Assembly (NCBI GenBank): GCA_030612585.1
Contig: JAUWNP010000111.1
Coordinates: 1-14,380 of the forward strand
Source: Anaerolineae bacterium
Lineage (GTDB): Bacteria > Chloroflexota > Anaerolineae > B4-G1
Length of the DNA stretch: 14,380 nt
Reading direction: 5' to 3'
The position numbers and the translations under genes are program-made. Position 1 is the first letter of the stretch. Each line of letters starts with the position of its first letter. Positions 6,014 through 13,251 of the stretch are shown here, piece by piece. The notes under the pieces were generated by a model that was given only the letters and a program-made list of their open reading frames with translations, did not search any database and was not told the origin of the DNA.

Positions 6014-6658
6014 TCACCGGTTCTCCAACCGGAACCCGTGCCCACGCACAGTAACAATGTAGTGGTGATCCGGGTCTGCGGCTGAGATACGGTCGCGCAG
6101 GCGGCGCACCAGCGCATCAATCGCCTGTTCGGAGATGCCCACCTCTTCATCTTCGGACCACACGGCAGCCACGATTGTTTCCCGCGCAACAACCTCACCT
6201 TCGTGGTCGAGCAGTAACTCCAGCAGCCGGTACTGAGACACCGAGAGAGGCGGGGTCAACTCGTGCCCCCCGACGAAGACCCTCTTGGCAGCCCGGTCAA
6301 CGTGGAGTCCACGGCGTGGACCGGTCAACTCCAACGGCAACGTCGCGTCAGCGCCCACAAAGCCCATCTTGACGCACAGCGCGACCTGTATCTCGTCCCC
6401 ATCCCGCAGACGGTACGGCTCATCGTGCACCTCCTGGCCATTGACGCAAGTGCCGTTTTTGCTCCCCAGATCGCGCAGCAGATAGCCACTGGCGTCCCGC
6501 TCGATCTGGACGTGGTGGCGCGATACCTGCCGCTCCGGGAGTACGATGTCACATTCCGACCCCCGCCCGATAATCACCTGACCCTGCTCGATGACCCAGC
6601 GCTGCCCTTCCAATTCTCCCTCGTAGACAATGAGCATTGGCATGTCCCGTCGCATCAT
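6014..6658 (-). CDS. FHA domain fused to OmpR/PhoB-type winged-helix DNA-binding domain
   Basis: The product is 214 aa and cytoplasmic. An FHA domain (about 7-99) carries the phosphothreonine-binding marks: IGRGSECDIVLP, VSRHH and GSKNGTCVNG. A winged-helix domain of the OmpR/PhoB C-terminal type (about 115-213) ends in the characteristic wing YIVTVRGHGFRLENR. No receiver domain is present, so the FHA domain would replace Asp phosphorylation as the input. A divergent Ser/Thr kinase gene is the obvious partner; the Mycobacterium EmbR-PknH pair is a known parallel, though EmbR has the domains in the other order. AGGAGG (complement of 6664-6669) lies 5 nt before the ATG at 6658 and 8 nt before a second ATG at 6655; a GTG at 6661 is too close. 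Transcriptional control, possibly including its own shared promoter region, is inferred. Confidence 0.93.
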   Translation of the reverse strand: MMRRDMPMLIVYEGELEGQRWVIEQGQVIIGRGSECDIVLPERQVSRHHVQIERDASGYLLRDLGSKNGTCVNGQEVHDEPYRLRDGDEIQVALCVKMGFVGADATLPLELTGPRRGLHVDRAAKRVFVGGHELTPPLSVSQYRLLELLLDHEGEVVARETIVAAVWSEDEEVGISEQAIDALVRRLRDRISAADPDHHYIVTVRGHGFRLENR

Positions 6659-6676
6659 CACAACCTCCTCACTTCA

Positions 6677-6722
6677 AGACCTGACAGGTTTCCACGAATT
6701 TGGGTAAAAACCTGTCAGGTCT
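6677..6722. repeat. Perfect 15-bp inverted repeat in the kinase/regulator control region
   Basis: AGACCTGACAGGTTT (6677-6691) and AAACCTGTCAGGTCT (6708-6722) are exact inverted copies around a 16-nt loop. Each arm also contains its own palindrome, ACCTG-A/T-CAGGT. It lies between the two divergent starts, about 23 bp upstream of the kinase -35. It could be an operator for the winged-helix protein or a genome-wide palindromic repeat that settled here. Confidence 0.75.
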
Positions 6723-6744
6723 GATCAACCGGGAATTGCTGTAC

Positions 6745-6773
6745 TTGACAGAATCGCCCTTCTCGCTTATGAT
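6745..6773 (+). promoter_or_regulatory. Near-consensus sigma-70 promoter of the kinase gene
   Basis: A perfect -35 TTGACA (6745-6750) and TATGAT (6768-6773, 5/6) are spaced by 17 nt. Transcription would begin near 6780, leaving a leader of about 29 nt. The kinase ribosome site is only a purine-rich stretch (GAAGAAGAG), weak compared with neighbours. I found no comparable promoter for the divergent FHA gene. Confidence 0.75.
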
Positions 6774-6808
6774 GAAACACAGCCGCAACAGAGAGAAGAA
6801 GAGAAAAC

Positions 6809-7795
6809 ATGGCCCGCCTGCTTGCATCCGAGACCGTCCTGCGTGGACGGTACAAAATCATTGCGCCTGTCGGCCAAGGGGGTATGGGGGCAGTATACCG
6901 CGCCGAGGACCTGCGCCTGGAAGGTCGCATCTGTGCGGTCAAAGAGGTCCGCCCAGACCCAGACGCCACGCCAGAGGCACTGCTCCAATCCCAGGAGCAG
7001 TTCCGCCGCGAGGCCTCCACCCTGGCGCGGCTGGACCACCCCAACCTGCCCAAGGTCTCCGACACCTTCAGCGAGAATGGGCGTGAGTACCTGGTGATGG
7101 ACTTCGTCGGGGGGCCGGACCTGCGCCACCTGATGGAGGAGAATCGTCGCCAGGGAAAATTCCTCGACGAGCGACAGGTGCTTCGCTGGGCCGATCAGTT
7201 GTGTGATGCGTTGGAGTATCTCCACAGCCAGGACCCTCCCGTGCTCCACCGCGACATCAAGCCGGCCAACATCAAGTTGACGCCCGGTGGGCTGATTAAA
7301 TTGGTGGACTTTGGGCTGGTCAAACTGCTGGCGGCGGACGACTCCCACACCGTCACCATTCTGCAAGGTCGGGGCACCGTAGCCTATACCCCGTTGGAGC
7401 AGTATGGTGGAGATACCGGCCACACCGATGTCCGTTCCGACGTTTACTCGTTTGGCGCTACGCTCTACCATCTGTTGACCAATCAGCCCCCAGCAGATGC
7501 CAAGCAGCGGTTCCTCAACCCCAACGCGCTCCTGTTCCCGCGGGCGATCAATCCACGCATCCCTCCCACCACAGAGCGTGCCATTATGACAGCCATCGCC
7601 ATGCATCCCAGTCCACGTCCACCAAACGTGGCAGCGTTTCGGGAACTGCTACACGCCAGTTCCATCCCCTCCTCCTTGCTTCCCCTGGTTCCCGCGCAAG
7701 GGGAGTGGCGCCGGGCAGTGATCGAAAACCGGGGCTTGCTATCGTTTGCCGCCGTGATGCTCATCCTCGCCGTATTGGTGACCTTCTTCAATTAG
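6809..7795 (+). CDS. Hanks-type Ser/Thr protein kinase with C-terminal membrane anchor
   Basis: The product is 328 aa. The kinase core is complete: glycine loop GQGGMGAVY (22-30), Lys45 in CAVKEV, Glu68 in helix C, catalytic [11 protein letters not shown] with Asp149 and Asn154, and DFG at 167-169. The activation segment contains [13 protein letters not shown] in place of the usual APE. After the core there is a short linker and one hydrophobic helix (about 308-327, [19 protein letters not shown]) at the extreme C-terminus, so the kinase is tail-anchored and has essentially no extracellular sensor domain. Input must come through the membrane helix, a partner or the linker. The divergent FHA-winged-helix gene suggests a phosphothreonine-based signalling pair. 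The gene is convergent with the GH3 gene. Confidence 0.95.
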   Translation: MARLLASETVLRGRYKIIAPVGQGGMGAVYRAEDLRLEGRICAVKEVRPDPDATPEALLQSQEQFRREASTLARLDHPNLPKVSDTFSENGREYLVMDFVGGPDLRHLMEENRRQGKFLDERQVLRWADQLCDALEYLHSQDPPVLHRDIKPANIKLTPGGLIKLVDFGLVKLLAADDSHTVTILQGRGTVAYTPLEQYGGDTGHTDVRSDVYSFGATLYHLLTNQPPADAKQRFLNPNALLFPRAINPRIPPTTERAIMTAIAMHPSPRPPNVAAFRELLHASSIPSSLLPLVPAQGEWRRAVIENRGLLSFAAVMLILAVLVTFFN

Positions 7796-7824
7796 CCGCT
7801 CAAAATCCCTGCCTCAAGGACATC

Positions 7825-7887
7825 ACACCTGCTAATCTGCCAACCTGCAAACTTGCAAACTTGCACACCTGAAACCTGCAAACTTGC
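7825..7887. repeat. Degenerate tandem octamers (AAMCYTGC-like)
   Basis: Eight consecutive units of a degenerate 8-bp motif, mostly AAACTTGC, AAACCTGC or CAACCTGC, with one unit short by a base (7865-7871). They fill the gap between the convergent kinase and GH3 genes. No terminator-like hairpin with a T-run is visible on either strand here. Confidence 0.75.
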
Positions 7888-7890
7888 GGA

Positions 7891-10755
7891 CTATCCAGAC
7901 CGTCTCCACCGGCCGGCAATCCGCGCGATAACCAGCGGCACCACCCCGCCCAGCAGCCCCATCCATCCTGCGGCCCACACGCCAGCCTGCTCTCGCAACC
8001 AGACAGCCCCTGGCACGCGCAGAGCGTAGGCCAGATACAGCGCCAGTCCGCCTATCATACACCACAACGCCACGCGCAAAGCCCGGCTGGCTGGACCGTT
8101 GTCAAAACGCACAACGTAGTACCCCGTACCGCCGACGATGAGGACACCGAGCAGTGCCAGGGTCAGGTCCAGAAATCCGACGCTCTCGATCGCGGGGGGT
8201 ATCTCTTCCTCCTCATTCCCCGGCCCAGGCGTGGCTGTGGGTGTTTCTTCGACCTCCGGTTCTGGCTCCGGTGTAGGAGTTGGTCTCGGTGTAGACGTAG
8301 GCCTGGGCGTGGACGTGGGCGTGGGCGTCCAGATGATGGCTGGCTCCCCCTCCGGGATCGTGATTTGCAGGCAGATTGTGCGCGGAACAGGGTCTGCCTG
8401 GACGGATATCTCGAGTTGCCCCGTCCGCTCCAGCGTAACCGCCGTTTCGGCCACGCCGCCCTGGGTCGTTTCCACAATGAAGTGTTCCAACCCTTCCTGT
8501 GGATAGGTGAAGATGAACCGGACAGGAGTGCCATCGGGCACCGGATGGCCATTGTGATCCACGATCACACCGGTGCGCAACCTCAATTCGTCGCCAACAT
8601 CAAGCCTGGGAGGCTCCAGCGTCGGCTGCCCCTCCTCAGGCGGCTCCGGCGTTGGCTGACCCTCCTCAGGCGGCCCGCCAATGTCGTAGTAGAGCGTGAT
8701 GGTCTGCTCAGGATCTGGAGATGTCCGGGTTGATAAGTCATAGTTGATGCCAGCCACACTGACAGGCGCGGTCCCCCTTGGTGCAAACTCGCCGAACAAC
8801 GCCCGCACGGAACCCTCGATGAAAGGCCCCATCCGGCCGTAAGCCACGTAGTAAGCGCTCAGTTTGTTGATCTCAGTTGCATCCAGGTAGTAGGGGGCAT
8901 CGTAAGCCAGCACGACCAGGTGTGGATCGCGCAACGCATCGGCCCGCTCGGCCAGGAAGCGCCGCACGGCTCCTGACTGGGGCGGATCGCCGGTCGGGTT
9001 GAGCATAGCGAAGATGATCCAGTCGGCCCCTCCCAGTGCCTCTTCGACGGGGTAAGGTTGAGTCGGTGTGATGGCTTCCCCGGCTGTGGGGGACAGCGCC
9101 AGCGCGCTCATGTATTCTTCCAGTTGGTCGAAGGTGAAACTGGTCACCCGCCACGGAGTGATCTGCCCCGTCGCATCAGGGCCATAGAGCCGCACGATTG
9201 TATCTCGCAGCGCGAGAGGATCAATATAGGACACAGGAGCACACACAGCGCAGGGTTGCCCATCCCGACCGTCGGTGAAGATGACGATGTTGTCCTCGGG
9301 AGTCGGTGGAGAGGGGACCAGGTCAGGTGACGGAGGAGAAAGCAGCGTAATAGCGTCACGGCCAATGGCCGATGCCGTCTCCAGTTGCAGCCCTACCTGT
9401 TCGCTGGCTGTCTCCACGTCCGGCTGGATGGCAGCGAGGTCAAACGTGCCGCCGTAGAGTCTCAGTTTCAGCCGCAATATGCGCGCTACAGCCGCATCCA
9501 CCGACATCTGGAACGAGGGATCACTGTCATATTTCTCGCGGAAGAAGGCGATCGTGGACTTGACGTTGGTTATCCGGTCTTCCCAATCATCAGTGAGCGC
9601 AAACTGGGAAAGGAGCAGGAGGTCGTTGCCAGCGAAGAACGCCTCCTGTACGATGCGGCGGCTGTTGAAAGTCTGCTCGCCGGGATCGTAGAAGCGCCTC
9701 AACGCGCGCAGGCCCAATCCATCAGAGACCGTCACACCGCCCGCCTCACGCCAGGCAGCCAGTTCCGGTAACCCCAGCAGCCGCTGGAGCACCTGGCTAT
9801 CCACGCTGACCGGGCGGGTGGTAACAAAACGACCACCCTCCAGCCCCCGGAAGCGGATGTGAGACACCATCAACCCGTCCGTGCGCGCCAACGGATCCTC
9901 AGCCTGGGTCACGGCGAAAAAGGGAGACAAGTCAATCTGCCGTAGTTTCTCCAGCGTGCGTTGTACCGTGGAAACCTCTTCATCAAGTGAACGGTCGGAG
10001 GCTCCCAGGCCAGGGAAGTGCTTCGCTACGACCGCGACCTGTCCCTCGGCCCCCTCGTGGACGCCACGGACATACGCCCGCCCCATCTGCCCCACCCAGA
10101 ACGGCTCACCCCCGAAGGCTCTCACACCCAGGTCACCGGCACTTTCAGGGCGTGGGTTTTCGAGCACGTCCAGCGAGGGCCCCAGCAGCATGTTGATGCC
10201 CAGACCGCGCAGTTCCTGCCCCACAATCTGGCCTATGCGCTCAGTATGGCTCAGATTCCAGGTGGCCCCCAACGCCATCTCAGAGGGCAGAGGTGTCGTC
10301 CCGCTGACGATGCCGGTGAACGGCATGCCGTTGCCCTCGTGATTCACGGCGACAAAGAGAGGGACGAAAGGACCGGGAGATGCTCCTTCCTCGACGAGCG
10401 TCTCGGTCACCGGCTGCGTAGCATCCCAGGCGGCCTGCTGGAGTTGACCGACCAGCGCGGCCACCTGCGCGGGCGTGTCACCCTCGTTGACGATGTTGCC
10501 GTTATCGGGCAGAAGCACTACCCCGCCGATGTGATAATCGCGGGTCAGTTCTGCGATGACACCATCCTCGGCAACCTCGGCCCCAGGGAAAGTGACCAGG
10601 AAGAGCTGCCCCACCTTGGCCGCGCTGGACATACGTTCCATCAGCCGCGCGACCTCGTCTTCCTCCTGCGCACGGCCCATCTTGAGCGGCACAAGCGATA
10701 TCAATATGGTGACCACGAGGGCCAGTGTAGCCAGTCGTTTCAATTGCTTAGCCAT
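7891..10755 (-). CDS. Exported GH3-family glycoside hydrolase-like protein with C-terminal membrane helices
   Basis: The product is 954 aa. Residues 1-29 form a signal peptide or anchor (KQLKR then a hydrophobic core ending GRAQ). A GH3 barrel (about 35-435) shows VAVNHEGNGMPF, GPSLDVLENPRP, KHFPGLGASDRSLDEE and VTVSDGLGL, whose Asp345 fits the nucleophile. The Asp-Ser-His acid/base loop of NagZ-type N-acetylglucosaminidases is absent after KHFPG, so the substrate is uncertain. Residues 450-690 look like a GH3 C-terminal alpha/beta domain. Two PPEEGQPT repeats lead into an immunoglobulin-like domain (about 745-805, resembling invasin/Big repeats). A Thr/Pro linker (810-850) precedes about three membrane helices (863-945). 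The bulk should lie outside the membrane. The ATG directly abuts the stop of the upstream gene (TAAATG) without a clear ribosome site, implying reinitiation. Last gene of its operon. Confidence 0.88.
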   Translation of the reverse strand: MAKQLKRLATLALVVTILISLVPLKMGRAQEEDEVARLMERMSSAAKVGQLFLVTFPGAEVAEDGVIAELTRDYHIGGVVLLPDNGNIVNEGDTPAQVAALVGQLQQAAWDATQPVTETLVEEGASPGPFVPLFVAVNHEGNGMPFTGIVSGTTPLPSEMALGATWNLSHTERIGQIVGQELRGLGINMLLGPSLDVLENPRPESAGDLGVRAFGGEPFWVGQMGRAYVRGVHEGAEGQVAVVAKHFPGLGASDRSLDEEVSTVQRTLEKLRQIDLSPFFAVTQAEDPLARTDGLMVSHIRFRGLEGGRFVTTRPVSVDSQVLQRLLGLPELAAWREAGGVTVSDGLGLRALRRFYDPGEQTFNSRRIVQEAFFAGNDLLLLSQFALTDDWEDRITNVKSTIAFFREKYDSDPSFQMSVDAAVARILRLKLRLYGGTFDLAAIQPDVETASEQVGLQLETASAIGRDAITLLSPPSPDLVPSPPTPEDNIVIFTDGRDGQPCAVCAPVSYIDPLALRDTIVRLYGPDATGQITPWRVTSFTFDQLEEYMSALALSPTAGEAITPTQPYPVEEALGGADWIIFAMLNPTGDPPQSGAVRRFLAERADALRDPHLVVLAYDAPYYLDATEINKLSAYYVAYGRMGPFIEGSVRALFGEFAPRGTAPVSVAGINYDLSTRTSPDPEQTITLYYDIGGPPEEGQPTPEPPEEGQPTLEPPRLDVGDELRLRTGVIVDHNGHPVPDGTPVRFIFTYPQEGLEHFIVETTQGGVAETAVTLERTGQLEISVQADPVPRTICLQITIPEGEPAIIWTPTPTSTPRPTSTPRPTPTPEPEPEVEETPTATPGPGNEEEEIPPAIESVGFLDLTLALLGVLIVGGTGYYVVRFDNGPASRALRVALWCMIGGLALYLAYALRVPGAVWLREQAGVWAAGWMGLLGGVVPLVIARIAGRWRRSG
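8612..8671 (-). repeat. Two 30-bp tandem units encoding PPEEGQPT-x-E
   Basis: Two adjacent 30-bp copies with few differences, in frame within the GH3 gene. They form a spacer between the enzyme part and the Ig-like domain. Such units can expand or contract by slippage without breaking the frame. Confidence 0.75.
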
Positions 10756-11649
10756 TTATTGAGGGATGACGCTGATTGCGACGGGCAGGACAACGTGGTC
10801 ATCACCCGTCCCGGCCAGGACTCGCCCGGCAGCCGGTTCGTACAGGCCAACCACGATCCTCGCCGGCCCGGTGTAGGCGGTGTCGTAGAAGGCCAACAGA
10901 TGAGAGTCTACAATGGTCTCACCGGGGGTCCATCCGGTCGTGGGACGGGTACCGCCTGCCGGTCCACCATCGTGCTGCGCGACGAGGTGGCCGTCCCCTG
11001 CCAGGAGATGAGTGAATACCATGTAGTCCACCGGGCTGGTCCCATCCAGTGCCCGCCAGTAGAGGGTGAGCGGCAGAGGCTCTGCCGTGGTGACCGCGGC
11101 GGCCGGCAGGCTATAACCGACCAGTGCCGAAAAATCGCCGAAACGGACGTATAACTCACCCGAGATGGCGATTTCCGGTACCTCAGCCGGCTCCGGAGTG
11201 GGCATCTCAGCCGGTTCTGGAGTGGGCGTCTCGACCACCTCCGGCGGAGGAGGCGTGGGCACCGTCCCGGTCGTGGTCAGCGGGGTGAGAGTCGGTACCA
11301 CGAGTTCCGGCATGGGACTGGGAGTAGACGTGACGCCGGAGGTAGGAAACTCCACGCCGGCTGACAGTGTAGGTGTTGGGAGCAGGGTTCCTGCCTCATA
11401 GATGGACAAGCCGGGCAGAATAATAGTAATGCTGACGAAGATGACCACTCCAATGACGACGAAGATCAGTACCATAGACCAGGCCTGTACGATTCTTGCT
11501 GTGGCAGTATCCCGTTCGAGTATGAACAGGGCCAGGTTTCGCTCCCGCCGAGCGACAAGCGCACGCACCACATGGACAATGACGCCGATGGCACATGCAG
11601 CGTAGAGAACCCAGACGTTCTCTACCAGCCATTGGAGAAGAATCATCAT
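10756..11649 (-). CDS. Two-helix membrane protein with Thr/Pro linker and beta-rich outer domain
   Basis: The product is 297 aa. Membrane helices lie at about 10-33 and 56-79, separated by a basic cytoplasmic loop (ARRERNLALFILERD). A long Thr/Pro/Glu linker (90-158, with PTPEPAE repeats) leads to a beta-rich domain (160-297) with LTLYWRA, PVDYMVFTHLL, TTGWTPGE and IVVGLYEP, a pattern I associate with uncharacterised Chloroflexota surface proteins. The start is the ATG at 11649 that overlaps the phosphorylase stop (ATGA); a TTG at 11670 is in frame but deep in the upstream gene. Tight coupling to the phosphorylase before it and the GH3 protein after it suggests a shared transcript. The helix-linker-domain plan mirrors the GH3 protein's, so the two may act together at the cell surface. 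Function is not known. Confidence 0.85.
   Translation of the reverse strand: MMILLQWLVENVWVLYAACAIGVIVHVVRALVARRERNLALFILERDTATARIVQAWSMVLIFVVIGVVIFVSITIILPGLSIYEAGTLLPTPTLSAGVEFPTSGVTSTPSPMPELVVPTLTPLTTTGTVPTPPPPEVVETPTPEPAEMPTPEPAEVPEIAISGELYVRFGDFSALVGYSLPAAAVTTAEPLPLTLYWRALDGTSPVDYMVFTHLLAGDGHLVAQHDGGPAGGTRPTTGWTPGETIVDSHLLAFYDTAYTGPARIVVGLYEPAAGRVLAGTGDDHVVLPVAISVIPQ
11182..11229 (-). repeat. Two 24-bp tandem units in the Pro-rich linker
   Basis: Two 24-bp copies, differing at a few third positions, encode the repeated TPEPAE-type linker of the two-helix surface protein. They are in frame and probably arose by slippage. Confidence 0.7.
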
Positions 11650-12488
11650 AGCGCTTTTAGCACCCCGCAAATGATGGCTTCCAGTCGTGGCACTAGCATC
11701 CGCCCCGCCTCCAGCACCTCTTCGTGGCTCGTCTCCGCTGGCGACATACCCTCGCCCGGCAAAACGTTGCTGATGCCGGAAAGGCCCAACACCCGCGTGC
11801 CGCCGTGCCGGGCGACGATGGCCTCGGGAACGGTGGACATGCCCACAGCATCCGCTCCAATCAGGCGCAGGAACCGTAGATCGGCCGGGCTCTCGAAACT
11901 AGGACCGACCAGGCAGACGTACACCCCTTCCCGCAAAGGCACATTCGCCCCAGTTGCTGCCTGCCTGGCAAGCGCCCGTAACCGGGTATCGTACACCTCT
12001 GACATGTCGGGGAAGCGCGGCCCGAACTCGTCGAGATTGGGGCCACGCAGCGGATTCAGCCCACCCATCCCGACCAGGTTGATGTGATCGGTGATAAGCA
12101 TCACGTCTCCCGTGTGAAACTCCGGGTTGAGGCCGCCGGCTGCATTGGTGATGATCAGAACCTCAACCCCCAGAACCTGCATCACCCGCACGGGGAAGGT
12201 GGCCTCAGCCATCGAACAACCCTCGTAGTAGTGAGCACGTCCCTGCATCACCGCCACAGCCTGCCCTCCCAGTCGCCCGACGATGAGCCGGCCAACGTGT
12301 CCTTCCACACTCACGGTGGGGAAGTGCGGGATTTCGCTGTAGGGGATTGCCGTACCATCCTCGACAGTATCAGCCAGTGGATTAAGACCCGAGCCCAGAA
12401 TCAGGCCAACCTTCGGTTCGAGTTGGGTCCGCTCTCGTATCGTCGCAGCAGCATCATCGAAGTGCGACCGTGAAAAAAATTCAGGCAT
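11646..12488 (-). CDS. punA: Purine nucleoside phosphorylase, trimeric (PNP-I, high-molecular-mass-independent) type
   Basis: The product is 280 aa, the usual length for trimeric PNP (EC 2.4.2.1), which splits purine (deoxy)nucleosides with phosphate to free base and (deoxy)ribose-1-phosphate in purine salvage. Motifs appear in order: LILGSGLNPL with phosphate-binding Ser33; VEGHVGRL with His64; MQGRAHYYEG with Arg84 and His86; TNAAGGLN; the GPRFPDMSEVYD stretch; GPSFESPADLR with Glu199; GADAVGMSTVPEAIVARH; and SN at 240-241, where Asn contacts the base. GAGGAGA (complement of 12494-12500) lies 5 nt before the ATG. The gene follows the PH/SHOCT gene by 38 bp and overlaps the next gene by 4 bp. 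The Glu-Asn pair suggests a 6-oxopurine preference, which is inferred. A methylthioadenosine phosphorylase is less likely. Confidence 0.96.
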   Translation of the reverse strand: MPEFFSRSHFDDAAATIRERTQLEPKVGLILGSGLNPLADTVEDGTAIPYSEIPHFPTVSVEGHVGRLIVGRLGGQAVAVMQGRAHYYEGCSMAEATFPVRVMQVLGVEVLIITNAAGGLNPEFHTGDVMLITDHINLVGMGGLNPLRGPNLDEFGPRFPDMSEVYDTRLRALARQAATGANVPLREGVYVCLVGPSFESPADLRFLRLIGADAVGMSTVPEAIVARHGGTRVLGLSGISNVLPGEGMSPAETSHEEVLEAGRMLVPRLEAIICGVLKAL

Positions 12489-12526
12489 AAATATCTCCTC
12501 TCATCTCTTTCTTCCCTTTCCTGGCC

Positions 12527-13174
12527 CTAAATCTTGGCCAGCAATCGCTGTTTCTTCTCTTCGAACTCCACGTCGGTAATCACGCCCTTCTGGCGCAATT
12601 CATCCAGTCCGGCAATCAGTTCAGGGACATCGCTGGCGTCTGGCGTTTCAGCGCTCAGTACGCGCCCCACCCGTTCGTCAAAAACACCCAGGCTGCCAAG
12701 TGTCTCCTTCTGATTGAGGAGTTCCTTCTTAAACTCAATGGGATCAGCAATGCGCCGGAAGACGTCAATGCCGCTCTCGGAGCCGCTGATGATCTCAATG
12801 TCACCGAACTTGAGCAAGCGCCCCAGCGCCGACTGCTCCATCACAATATCGTTGATTTTCTCCAGCGAAGTATCCGACACTCGCTTGCCGAACGTCCCCG
12901 TGACCTGGATGATACGCCGGTTGGTGACGATGTACTGCTTGTTCCACCACGCCCAGACGCGAAGCGCGAGGTGGCCGATGATGGGCACAGCCAGCAACAT
13001 GAGGCCGAACCACGCCCAGGGCAGCGAGAGGATGTCCCCCACGACTGAGAGCCCAATGATGACGATACTGACCGCAACGTCAACCAGAATTACAGGCAGC
13101 AACGTGACCCAGTGGTCGCGGGCGACTCGCACGATACGCTCGTTGCGTGCCAGTAGTTCCTCAACATAACCCAT
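12527..13174 (-). CDS. Membrane PH-like (bPH_2) protein with C-terminal SHOCT domain
   Basis: The product is 215 aa. Two membrane helices (about 23-43 and 53-75) precede a bacterial PH-like domain (79-152) with the usual YIVTNRRIIQVTGTFGKR start and the SLEKINDIVMEQSALGRLLKFGDIEI core. Residues 184-214 form a SHOCT-type helical hairpin (IAGLDELRQKGVITDVEFEEKKQRLLAKI), a short module linked to oligomerisation or interaction. It is a cytoplasm-facing membrane protein related to the YdbS/YdbT type; the ligand is unknown. AAGGAGG (complement of 13180-13186) lies 5 nt before the ATG. It heads the leftward operon with the phosphorylase, two-helix and GH3 genes. Upstream of it are palindromic TGACA sites. 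Confidence 0.93.
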   Translation of the reverse strand: MGYVEELLARNERIVRVARDHWVTLLPVILVDVAVSIVIIGLSVVGDILSLPWAWFGLMLLAVPIIGHLALRVWAWWNKQYIVTNRRIIQVTGTFGKRVSDTSLEKINDIVMEQSALGRLLKFGDIEIISGSESGIDVFRRIADPIEFKKELLNQKETLGSLGVFDERVGRVLSAETPDASDVPELIAGLDELRQKGVITDVEFEEKKQRLLAKI

Positions 13175-13205
13175 GTGTGCCTCCTTACGAGAACGGCCTG
13201 GTATT

Positions 13206-13246
13206 TGACAATGTCAGATTGACCTTTGTGCAATGTGACATGTCAA
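13206..13246 (-). promoter_or_regulatory. Paired TGACA palindromes upstream of the PH/SHOCT operon
   Basis: TGACA-A-TGTCA (13206-13216) and TGACATGTCA (13236-13245) lie about 30 bp apart centre to centre in the 77-bp gap after the recombinase gene. A TTGACA (complement of 13241-13246) inside the second palindrome could be a -35 for the leftward operon, but the best -10 at 17 nt (GTCAAT) is poor. This is consistent with an activator- or repressor-controlled promoter. Confidence 0.35.
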
Positions 13247-13251
13247 GGTAG

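Noticed and set aside
10018..11154. 378-codon plus-strand open frame opposite the GH3 and two-helix genes
   Set aside because: It spans the junction of two well-supported minus-strand genes and shows no domain, signal or ribosome site.
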